Shown piece after piece: positions 26,837-34,720 of a DNA stretch of 34,720 nt. Each line of letters opens with the position of its first letter. Positions within the stretch are counted from its first letter, which is position 1. Origin of the DNA: Candidatus Dojkabacteria bacterium (lineage in GTDB: Bacteria; Patescibacteriota; Dojkabacteria; SC72; JAHDCA01); contig JALWDW010000023.1 of NCBI GenBank assembly GCA_027036675.1, forward strand, positions 1-34,720. The letters are read 5' to 3'. The position numbers and the translations under genes are program-made. The notes under the pieces were generated by a model that worked only from the letters and a program-made list of their open reading frames with translations, did not search any database and was not told the origin of the DNA.

Positions 26837-27279
26837 CCACGGAAAACTTGGCTTTTAACCATAGTTTTTCATTAAAATCTCACATCCATCATGACCGGTA
26901 TCACCACGACCTTGCGGGCGGAGTTGCTGCCATTGTGGGTCCATACGTGGTGAAGAGTTCATTAAACTTTCATCTGTATACACAGGAAACTCCCCGGACG
27001 GGAAAATCGGTAGGTATGAGCGTCGCACCTGAGGTGAAAATTTTATTAAAATTTAATCAGCAATTTAATCCGCAGGAGAAGTCTATGTCGATGAGGGTAG
27101 GGAAAGGTCAAATGATCCGACGAGGTATGTATACAGCACTCAAGTCCGCCTCGCTAATGTTCACTTCCTCAGCTATGGTAGGGTGGCCTGCCGGCCTACA
27201 CGGCTCCGGAAAGGCCGCACGGCAGTGAATACTGGATTCAATTGTTCAGAAGTGGAGTGTTGTCACCAAGCTTTCAGTG

Positions 27280-27285
27280 TATAAT
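27280..27285 (+). promoter_or_regulatory. -10 TATAAT, 6 nt before ATG of exonuclease III
   Basis: AGTGTATAATATACATATGACT. Confidence 0.6.
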
Positions 27286-27291
27286 ATACAT

Positions 27292-28062
27292 ATGACTACA
27301 GAAATCGTCTCATGGAATGTCAATGGATTGCGGGCGGTGGCGAAAAAAGGGTTTCGTTCATTTATGTTGTCGCATCAGCCAGACATCCTGTTGTTGCAAG
27401 AAATCAAAGCCCGCCCAGATCAGCTCGACGATGGGATCATGAAAATCCCCGATTATCGAGTTTACTTCAATCCGGCTCAGAGGCCGGGGTATTCCGGTAC
27501 GGCGGTGTATTCTAAGATCGAACCGATCCGCGTACGGTACGGGATTGAAGGAAGTCCGTTTGACGATGAGGGTAGAGTGATCACGGTAGAGTATGAAAAA
27601 TATTTTGTGGTGAACCTGTATGTCCCAAACGCCAAACGAGATCTGTCTCGTTTGGCGGAGAAGACTGTGTGGCACAGGTTCTTGCGGGAATATTTGGAAG
27701 AATTGGAAACGACGAAACCAGTCGTGATTGGCGGAGATCTCAATGTCGCCCACATGGAGCAAGATCTGGCGCGACCACGTGACAATATCGGTAACGCCGG
27801 TTTCACTGCGGAAGAACGCACGGATATGGATACCTTGTTGGACGCCGGTTTTATAGATACATTTCGTCATCTGTACCCGGATAGTGCGGAGTATTCATGG
27901 TGGACTTATCGCTCCAATGCGCGGGAGAGAAATATAGGATGGCGGATTGACTATATCCTGATCTCAGAGGAATTGGAACCGTATCTGACGGATGCATTTA
28001 TCCTGTCCGATGTGTTTGGTAGTGATCACTGTCCGGTTGGTATTGTGCTGGATACTGATTAA
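27292..28062 (+). CDS. xth: Exodeoxyribonuclease III
   Basis: EIVSWNVNGLRAVAKKGF, LLLQEIKA, YSGTAVYSK, GGDLNVAH, GWRIDYILIS, GSDHCPVGI. Confidence 0.95.
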   Translation: MTTEIVSWNVNGLRAVAKKGFRSFMLSHQPDILLLQEIKARPDQLDDGIMKIPDYRVYFNPAQRPGYSGTAVYSKIEPIRVRYGIEGSPFDDEGRVITVEYEKYFVVNLYVPNAKRDLSRLAEKTVWHRFLREYLEELETTKPVVIGGDLNVAHMEQDLARPRDNIGNAGFTAEERTDMDTLLDAGFIDTFRHLYPDSAEYSWWTYRSNARERNIGWRIDYILISEELEPYLTDAFILSDVFGSDHCPVGIVLDTD

Positions 28063-28903
28063 GTGATTCGCTACTCATATGGACTTGGGCAAATTTCGAA
28101 ACTCCAGGAAGCTCATCCGTGGAAGGTTTGATGTATTCAGGATTTGTCCAGCAGAAACTATGACCGGAATTCACGGTATGTATTGATATATGCTCGTAGG
28201 CTGTCAATTCATTTATCAATCCCATATTGATCATATAGTCGTGCTTGCCGACGTAAATATGTGTCTTTATCCTGTTGTTTGTATATTGCGGCAACTCGAC
28301 ATTGTGCAGAGACCTCTGCGCCGTAGACAGACGGGTGGGATTTAGGAATTGTCGTAAAAACCATTTCGAAGTCTTCATACTTTCAGCAAATACGGATTTT
28401 TTTTTGTTGTTGAATACCGCTTCCCAAAAGATCTGTTTGGTAGCGGAACTTATGATGTTTGTGATAGATGGGTTAAACGGTGGCAATGCTGGGCTGAAAA
28501 ACATCAGCACGTTAGGAGATATCACGGACGTTTCGATCAACTGATAGGCCAATGTGGCTCCAAGCGAATGCGCAGCCACCACGTGAGGATTTATTTGCTT
28601 GGTGTGTATAAATGAGGCGAGCCTGCGGACAGCGTTTGTGATCGTCGGTGCGGTCTTTGTGTCGTGCAATTCGGTCCCAAAATTCGGTATATCCGGTGCG
28701 ATTACGTGATATTGATCAAACAAATGGAATAGTCGGATATATGCTTTGGTGCGAAGAGCCAAGCCGTGTATGAATAGCATGGTAGGTTTGTCGTGGGTGC
28801 CAAATTCTAGATACGGTAGAGACCCATCGTCGGTATTACCATGGTATGTATATCTCGACGTCGTATTCATGTTAGAAACATATATTAGATATAAATTATC
28901 CAT
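27998..28903 (-). CDS. Alpha/beta hydrolase fold protein
   Basis: TMLFIHGLALRTKAY, VVAAHSLGATLAYQL (GxSxG-like nucleophile elbow), NSGHSFCW. Confidence 0.85.
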   Translation of the reverse strand: MDNLYLIYVSNMNTTSRYTYHGNTDDGSLPYLEFGTHDKPTMLFIHGLALRTKAYIRLFHLFDQYHVIAPDIPNFGTELHDTKTAPTITNAVRRLASFIHTKQINPHVVAAHSLGATLAYQLIETSVISPNVLMFFSPALPPFNPSITNIISSATKQIFWEAVFNNKKKSVFAESMKTSKWFLRQFLNPTRLSTAQRSLHNVELPQYTNNRIKTHIYVGKHDYMINMGLINELTAYEHISIHTVNSGHSFCWTNPEYIKPSTDELPGVSKFAQVHMSSESLNQYPAQYQPDSDHYQTHRTG

Positions 28904-28953
28904 TGATTGTCCAGTGTACCGGTCGCAACTGGATTATATCACGTATAAAATTC

Positions 28954-29030
28954 AATTTAATGCCTCTGGCGTGACTCCCCGATTGTAAGGTCGATTGTGG
29001 ATGAAGTAGCTCTCAAATCGTCAGAACGAT
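28954..29030 (+). repeat. Dispersed hairpin repeat family B, copy
   Basis: TTTAATGCCTCTGGCGTGACTCCCCGATTGTAAGGTCGATTGTGGATGAAGTAGCTCTCAAATCGTCA. Confidence 0.75.
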
Positions 29031-29363
29031 ATCCCGAGGGTTGTTCAGCAGGGCTGTGTACCAGTTTACCTGCGTAAAACGTATACGTGGGAAAAGCTTC
29101 ATTAAAGATTTCACTCTTTACACAGGATGTATGACCTTGCAACTGCAGGTTAGTATGTAATATATGTCTCCGGCACAGGATAACTTCCCACCAGAGGGAA
29201 ACAGCGTATTGGTATAAGACCACGCCAGATCAACGCTACCGAGTATCGGTTACAAAGCACGTAACATGGAACGAAGGTGAAATGTGTCATATACCCAGCC
29301 TCCTTTGTACATGTGGGAAGCCACGACTTTTGGCACAGTATCCAGTGGTCCCGATCGTATGGC

Positions 29364-30062
29364 TCAACGGTTGGGTTCCAATTCCGGGGACGAAGCTTGG
29401 CTTCGCGTTTGGACTCCAATAAGTCTATTGATATCCGCAAATTGTTCCTGTGTTAGTCGCAGTATGCGAGTGTATCGCGGGTCAAGTTGGCCATCGTCCT
29501 GAAATACGGGGTAGGGGAGCAGTATTACGGTTTGACCGGTTTCGGTAGATCTTTCCACGTACAGCTCTTTTTCGAACACAGCGGCGAGGATACCTGCTAT
29601 ATACATCGGGCTGATCGACTCCAAGCCCTTCGGGTAAGGTGTCAATATGGTAATTGTTTGCCTTGTACGTCTATGGACTAATTGGCGTGTATTTGGGTCC
29701 CAAGTACTGTGAGCCGGTTCTGCGCTTGCGTAATCTGCGGTGACTGAATTTATATTGTGTGTATCACGCATTTTCTGTATCGCATGGATCAAGTCGTTTC
29801 CAGGTTTAAACTGGCGAGAATCCAGTTTCTGTTGCGTATAGGTTCGGGCTTCCCCATCAAATCTATACGAAGGACGATCTTTTACAAACTGCACGAACTT
29901 ACTTTTTATAAGTCCGGGCTGCCTTGATGTAGGTAAGGATACTTCTATGCATCTTGATAATAATGTCTCGCCTTTTGTGGAACTTGCAGTAATTGGTGGC
30001 ACGTGGCCTGTCGCAGGAGTGTCTGCGCTTTTGATGGGTGGATCTATTGTGTCAATCCCCAT
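29364..30062 (-). CDS. Hypothetical protein; C-terminus runs into repeat family A
   Basis: Long ORF; low-complexity N-terminus; no family recognised. Confidence 0.5.
   Translation of the reverse strand: MGIDTIDPPIKSADTPATGHVPPITASSTKGETLLSRCIEVSLPTSRQPGLIKSKFVQFVKDRPSYRFDGEARTYTQQKLDSRQFKPGNDLIHAIQKMRDTHNINSVTADYASAEPAHSTWDPNTRQLVHRRTRQTITILTPYPKGLESISPMYIAGILAAVFEKELYVERSTETGQTVILLPYPVFQDDGQLDPRYTRILRLTQEQFADINRLIGVQTRSQASSPELEPNR
29365..29410 (-). repeat. Dispersed repeat family A, partial copy (reverse)
   Basis: TTGGGTTCCAATTCCGGGGACGAAGCTTGGCTTCG matches reverse complement of family A 5' end. Confidence 0.6.
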
Positions 30063-30068
30063 AGAAAT

Positions 30069-30665
30069 TTAAAATTCAATACCCAATTTATGTATTAATA
30101 TATTGTAAACGATCAATACGCTGACGAAAAGAGCTATCATAAGTACCAACTTATACTTGGACTTGTGTTTGTGGTATGAAACCCGTTCGTGATGGTGCCG
30201 CTTGTCCAGCAGTTCATCGCCGAAATGGACCGATGCGAAGGTACCTATGGCTGAAATTAATATAATAGACCAATACGGCACGGGATGTGACAGTATCTGG
30301 TGAAACACTTTGAGTAGCAGTGTATGCCCGGTATATACATCCGGTCGGAAAAAGTATACATATATATTGAGAGAGATGGCAATAGTCCACACTAGCAGCT
30401 CGGAATAAAGCATACGCAGTCCGGTAAGTATCCTTATTGGGAAATCAACTAAAAATCCGGCATCAGCTATCGGGGTTCCCAAAACAAATGCCGACCAGGT
30501 CAACCATGCAATCAAAAATCCCTGACTTGCCCCGTATTTTACGGAAACAAAGCCGAAATATCCAGCAAACACGAGTAGAACCAATACAAATCGTGAAAGC
30601 GCTTCTTTTTTCGTTTCGTGGCCGGTCAGGTGCTTACGTTGGATTTTTGGTGAACTAAGTTGCAT
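30069..30665 (-). CDS. Multi-TM membrane protein, unknown function
   Basis: About five hydrophobic segments; TATATT 5 nt upstream of ATG. Confidence 0.65.
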   Translation of the reverse strand: MQLSSPKIQRKHLTGHETKKEALSRFVLVLLVFAGYFGFVSVKYGASQGFLIAWLTWSAFVLGTPIADAGFLVDFPIRILTGLRMLYSELLVWTIAISLNIYVYFFRPDVYTGHTLLLKVFHQILSHPVPYWSIILISAIGTFASVHFGDELLDKRHHHERVSYHKHKSKYKLVLMIALFVSVLIVYNILIHKLGIEF

Positions 30666-30711
30666 GATTCAATATACCAAAATTTATATTTGATGGCAAA
30701 GCGATGTTCTT

Positions 30712-30790
30712 TGAATGCCTCCAGTAGCACTTCCGGACCATAAGGCTGATCGTCCGGGATGAAGTGGTTCTCAAATCGTCGAAGTGGGTT
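30712..30790 (+). repeat. Dispersed hairpin repeat family B, diverged copy
   Basis: TTGAATGCCTCCAGTAGCACTTCCGGACCATAAGGCTGATCGTCCGGGATGAAGTGGTTCTCAAATCGTCG. Confidence 0.7.
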
Positions 30791-30812
30791 GATGTATTGA
30801 ATCGCAGTGGTT

Positions 30813-31634
30813 TCACTCTATACAAGTTTTGTCGTCCAATATTGGAGTTATATATTGTTCGTAATAATCTTGCAGTACTTTACGGACATATTCCTTGTGG
30901 GGGTAGAGTGGGTGCGAATAAGATAATGCATCACACATGGGTAATAGGATATCTCGGATAACGGGTCCATATTTTTTGCATTTATTGTGGTATTTCTTTT
31001 TTGGTAGATCGTGTATCGTCAGGACATTGTGCAACAAGTCAGCTACTTTGACAGTGCATACTATTGGATCGTTGATTGTTTCCATTATGTGGTGAAAGTA
31101 GGCCTGATTCCTAAGTTCTCGGCTCGGTACCGCATTTGGGTACGAACTTTCGGATCTTGGGTTGGAGAGTTTACGGATATTGCGACGTATCTCGGGTCCA
31201 AACTGTCGTCCGATCTCTCTCAATGCGTAATCTTGGATTCGGCGTATTGGCGTGGCGACTTGATCGATCCATTCGGGGCGAGTTTGATGTGTGGCTTTTA
31301 TGTAGAGTTTTATAAGTTTGAGGCTTTGATCTTCTACGGTGTCGTGTAATAGAGCGGTGATGATGATCTCTGGATCGGTGATATGGAATGTATCGAGAAG
31401 GGTTGTGGCTACAGTGAGAGGATGGGTGATGTAAGGTTCTCCATTGAGGCGATTTTTTTGAGTGATATGAAGACGAATCATCAGTTCGAGGGCGCGGACT
31501 ATCCGTCGGCGCGCGGAGCCGGGGAGTTCGTCCAGAAGGTGCAGAAATTGGTTCAGAGTGACTTCAGCGCGTGAGATCTTGCGCAATTGGTTTGGGGTCA
31601 GGTCGTTGAGTGCATCAAGGTCGGTGAGGTTCAT
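30813..31634 (-). CDS. HD-domain protein resembling the RelA/SpoT hydrolase domain (standalone)
   Basis: RLHITQKNRLNGEPYITHPLTVATTLLDTF...ALLHDTVEDQ; no synthetase domain. Confidence 0.8.
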   Translation of the reverse strand: MNLTDLDALNDLTPNQLRKISRAEVTLNQFLHLLDELPGSARRRIVRALELMIRLHITQKNRLNGEPYITHPLTVATTLLDTFHITDPEIIITALLHDTVEDQSLKLIKLYIKATHQTRPEWIDQVATPIRRIQDYALREIGRQFGPEIRRNIRKLSNPRSESSYPNAVPSRELRNQAYFHHIMETINDPIVCTVKVADLLHNVLTIHDLPKKKYHNKCKKYGPVIRDILLPMCDALSYSHPLYPHKEYVRKVLQDYYEQYITPILDDKTCIE

Positions 31635-31771
31635 GTTTGTATTATACGTGAATTTCTATCCTGATTGCAACGCGAATCAGGGTGGGTGCGTAAGAGGTAG
31701 AATACATTTGATGCATAAGACGAAGCGAGCGGTGGTTCTGCTAAATAAGTTAAACAAAGGTTGAGAAAAGA

Positions 31772-32103
31772 CATAGGCGCTGTAAAATCGGAAATAATTA
31801 AACTAACCGAAAGCGCCTATGCATAGAATGATACCAAAAGAAGCTATGGTTTACAAAGAAAGTAAAAAATCTAATGAACTTTTAACCAAGCTAAAGGTTG
31901 TCCGACTGGTCAAACTTGGACGCTACACCCAACAGGAAGTCGCCCATATATTCAGTTGTGGGCGAAATACAGTGGGGAGGATCATACGTTGTTTTGAGAA
32001 TTGTCTTAGCGCAGAAGCGCAAGAAAGACTTTTAAAAGACAGTCTCCTGGCCGATGAAATAGAAAAGTTGATGTCTCCGATGGCCGGGAAGTCAACTAAG
32101 TAG
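31772..32103 (+). mobile_element. Truncated transposase remnant (helix-turn-helix N-terminus) with inverted repeat upstream
   Basis: LKVVRLVKLGRYTQQEVAHIFSCGRNTVGRIIRCF; CATAGGCGCT (31772) ... AGCGCCTATG (31812). Confidence 0.65.
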
Positions 32104-33019
32104 TATCGCTTGGCGGTACGGGGATTGTTTCCCAATGAATATGCTGATGTGTGTTGGGTATTCCGTAACCTTCATCTTCATTGAAAGTCGACAGTCTCTG
32201 TATTTCATCTACTGAAAACTTGGATTTCATGAATCGGTGAACATCCGCCCATGTTTGCCGATCCTGTAGTGTGCCAAAGATGTAGTTGTGAACATCTTCC
32301 CCGCGTTGCTCCACGCACTCTCCGAAGTGTGCTGCAAGTTGAGTCGTATTGTTAGATCCTATGGACGGTTCTAAGTTCTGTCGTTTGAAAATATCGATGA
32401 CGTAATGGTAAGCTGCAGCCTCCAGTATGGGTAGCGGCAGATATGGGTCCTGAATATCATGAATCTTCTCGTGCAGTATCGCCTCACCGATTGTCCTGCT
32501 ATATGTCCATGCTTCGAGGTCTTCAAAACGCCTTTGAAAACTGTGATGGGTGGGCATGGCATTGTACGCTGCCTCAGACATGAGCCAGCGTTTATCTATC
32601 TTGCCCAAAGGGATGTTATCAGTTACTGGAATTAGCGGTACTCTGCCTGCCCATAGTTGTCGGGGATTGAATAGATTGTTTCTGTCGGCGTCTACTGATC
32701 CATCTGTATTATCGCCTATACTGTAAGCTACATAGTACAGACCGCCGATATCGGATACGCCAGGTCGCAGAGTATTGATTCCACTGTTAAATTCGCAAAA
32801 GTGATGGGCGATATCCGGCGAGACGTACAACGTTTGTAGTCCACCCATATATGACTGTTTCATAGGATAGCCGTCGAGGTATTTGCCATATGTGTTGAGG
32901 AATGCTGTGCTCACCTCTCGTTCGATTTCGTCAAATTTCCTCCGTTGAGTCGGAGTTAGCACATCTGCTTGAAGCCTAAGGTCCTCCGGACCAAAGTAAT
33001 ATGGTTTAGTCGATTCCAT
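32096..33019 (-). CDS. Putative zinc metallopeptidase-like protein
   Basis: AILHEKIHDIQDPYLPLPILEAAAYHY contains HExxH. Confidence 0.5.
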   Translation of the reverse strand: MESTKPYYFGPEDLRLQADVLTPTQRRKFDEIEREVSTAFLNTYGKYLDGYPMKQSYMGGLQTLYVSPDIAHHFCEFNSGINTLRPGVSDIGGLYYVAYSIGDNTDGSVDADRNNLFNPRQLWAGRVPLIPVTDNIPLGKIDKRWLMSEAAYNAMPTHHSFQRRFEDLEAWTYSRTIGEAILHEKIHDIQDPYLPLPILEAAAYHYVIDIFKRQNLEPSIGSNNTTQLAAHFGECVEQRGEDVHNYIFGTLQDRQTWADVHRFMKSKFSVDEIQRLSTFNEDEGYGIPNTHQHIHWETIPVPPSDTT

Positions 33020-33086
33020 ATACTTAAATAATGTTAATTTATCTTGTATCAGTTACGATTACATATACAGTATACCTATACCTAGG

Positions 33087-33251
33087 CTAAGCGCCTTCGT
33101 CCATTGACTTTTCATAGTCGATGATAGCGTCACGTAGCGTCTGGGTGAGTAATATCGCCAGTATTGTAGAGCTTTTTTCAGGTAAACGGAGCTTATCTAG
33201 CCGAAACACCATCATAATGTCTAATATCGTGGGCGCGACGTTGTTATTCAT
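33087..33251 (-). CDS. Small 54-aa ORF, unknown
   Basis: MNNNVAPTILDIMMVFRLDKLRLPEKSSTILAILLTQTLRDAIIDYEKSMDEGA; below the ORF-track cutoff; fills an otherwise empty gap. Confidence 0.4.
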   Translation of the reverse strand: MNNNVAPTILDIMMVFRLDKLRLPEKSSTILAILLTQTLRDAIIDYEKSMDEGA

Positions 33252-33300
33252 GGTACACTGTTATAGACACTTAAACACTTGAAGTCTAATATCTGCAACA

Positions 33301-34720
33301 ATGAAACGTGAAACTAGGCCGGGAGGGGACGAGTCCTCAACCGAAAGACCAGGAGAAGGAGAAATCGTAGTCACGCGGAGAGCCTTCCTGAAGGCATTAG
33401 TCGGAACAGGAGCTGTGGGCGTAGTGGGCCCAAGACTACTAAAAAATGAGGCCGAGACTGCTCCCGGCACATTCGACACTTTTGCGGAGATAGGTGATGA
33501 TGCACTGAAGGAGTGGTACCAGAAATATGGAGGCAACAGGCCTCCCGAAGGATGGGATTCTGTTCCGCATTATATATTCAATGGACTGCAACCGGCGGAC
33601 GAGTTTCCTGAAATTGATAGAATCCACTCTCGTCAGACAATGTCCGAACTGTTTACCGGGGCAGGGAAGTCGGGGAAAGAGAAGGAGAAAGCGAAGGAGC
33701 AAGGGTTTGAGCTGTGGATGAGCACTGTGGCGGAGCTGTGGCGAGATGGACTGATAGATATAGACGGTGATAGAGGGACCGATATATTGGAGTCTGTCGA
33801 ATTAGCAAGCCAACAATTTGAACTTATATTCAAAAAGATGGGTTCAGAGATGTCAGATTTGGAAAATCTGTCAGGATTGACTGTCAAGGAAGCTATGCGA
33901 GCGTATTACCGTATATCTACGATGGATCAGATCCCCGAAAGACCGGCTACCATGGCGGAATTGGCCTTGGGAATATTGATGTGGGATCATGATCAACTGA
34001 CTAAAATGGGTATCAATCCGGGCTATTCGATAAATGACCCAATATATCGTGCGCATACAGATAAGGCTGGTCTGCATCAGCATGATTATCTCAACCCGTT
34101 TTACTACGGTTGCGAGGTTCTCCATGAGGAGGTCGAAATTGGTGGCAGAAAATACGATGTTTATGAAGACGAGGTTTTGAACAAGGCCTTGGCAAGACAA
34201 AATGCTGTAGGGGAGCGCTTGGAGGAACTAAAGGCCAGGCAAGGCAATGGAGACGATGGGAACGGTGTCAAGCTTTTCTTGAGACCACTTCTTGGTATGG
34301 CGGTGACTACGCAAGCACCACGATACAATAAACCCGATTCGTGGCAGAGTTGGTCAACAAGTGAAGATGATATAAAAACCGCACAAGGCGGGATAACGCG
34401 TAGACAGTTTTTTACCCGCAGTGCGGCGACTCTTGCGTTATTGGCTTTGACTGGTGTAGGTGTTACCGCTACCGCCGACAAAACCATACCCCTCAAACTT
34501 GGCAAAGAAAACGAAGAGAATGCCATTGAGTTGTTCAGATACATTGCGTCGATGTATGATCGGCTTACAGCGTGGAACAGTACGGAAGGCAAGCGAGATG
34601 GTGATGGAGAATCTGATGAGGCGTTTCCTTCCGGTTCTGCGGTCAGATTGAGTGTACGTGATCCAAAGACCGGTGAAACCATTGACACTCTCGGTTTCAT
34701 GAATCAGACTTTCCATACCC
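33301..34720 (+). CDS. Long ORF open at window end with two twin-arginine-like signals; function unknown
   Basis: MKRETRPGGDESSTERPGEGEIVVTRRAFLKALVGTGAVGVVG...GGITRRQFFTRSAATLALLALTGVGVTA; >=473 codons without stop; absent from ORF track because it lacks a stop. Confidence 0.85.
   Translation, partial: MKRETRPGGDESSTERPGEGEIVVTRRAFLKALVGTGAVGVVGPRLLKNEAETAPGTFDTFAEIGDDALKEWYQKYGGNRPPEGWDSVPHYIFNGLQPADEFPEIDRIHSRQTMSELFTGAGKSGKEKEKAKEQGFELWMSTVAELWRDGLIDIDGDRGTDILESVELASQQFELIFKKMGSEMSDLENLSGLTVKEAMRAYYRISTMDQIPERPATMAELALGILMWDHDQLTKMGINPGYSINDPIYRAHTDKAGLHQHDYLNPFYYGCEVLHEEVEIGGRKYDVYEDEVLNKALARQNAVGERLEELKARQGNGDDGNGVKLFLRPLLGMAVTTQAPRYNKPDSWQSWSTSEDDIKTAQGGITRRQFFTRSAATLALLALTGVGVTATADKTIPLKLGKENEENAIELFRYIASMYDRLTAWNSTEGKRDGDGESDEAFPSGSAVRLSVRDPKTGETIDTLGFMNQTFHT

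Noticed and set aside
26848-27228. 126-aa ORF between rnhC and xth
   Set aside because: Low-complexity composition and no recognisable family; not supported as a gene from sequence alone.
1-34720. TGA recoded to Gly (code 25, as in some CPR lineages)
   Set aside because: Several recognisable genes end at TGA at the expected length (for example dnaX, cysS, flippase) without meaningful continuation.
1-34720. CRISPR array or known anti-phage system
   Set aside because: No regularly spaced short direct repeats and no recognisable Cas, RM, TA or other defence gene set.

Overview
The window is about 34.7 kb of bacterial sequence with compact, short-intergenic gene organisation. It looks like Patescibacteria/CPR, but that placement is inference. 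Recognisable housekeeping genes are dnaX (tau/gamma), recR, ybaB/ebfC, cysS, rnhC (RNase HIII), an exonuclease III (xth-like) and two adjacent tRNA-Pro genes (GGG, CGG). Accessory content includes a thioredoxin / CcdA-like / DUF3179 cluster, two tandem paralogous ~860-920 aa heparinase II/III-like proteins (one ending in a dockerin-like domain), a CDP-alcohol phosphatidyltransferase plus flippase pair, an APH-like kinase, a beta-helix protein in broken frames, an intact IS with a zinc-ribbon transposase, and a transposase remnant. The most interesting signals are: (1) at least two dispersed intergenic repeat families (A ~180 bp, B ~70 bp hairpin element), with hints of a third, some forming gene ends; (2) a perfect 19-bp-stem hairpin inside the rnhC coding sequence; (3) a YfbR-like HD gene split by one in-frame TAG before its last predicted metal ligand; (4) a transposase whose only ATG lies out of frame behind an A7 run; (5) a long ORF open at the window end, absent from the ORF track, with two twin-arginine-like signals; (6) several genes whose -10 box lies only 5-9 nt before the start codon (leaderless pattern). 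No CRISPR array or known defence island was seen.
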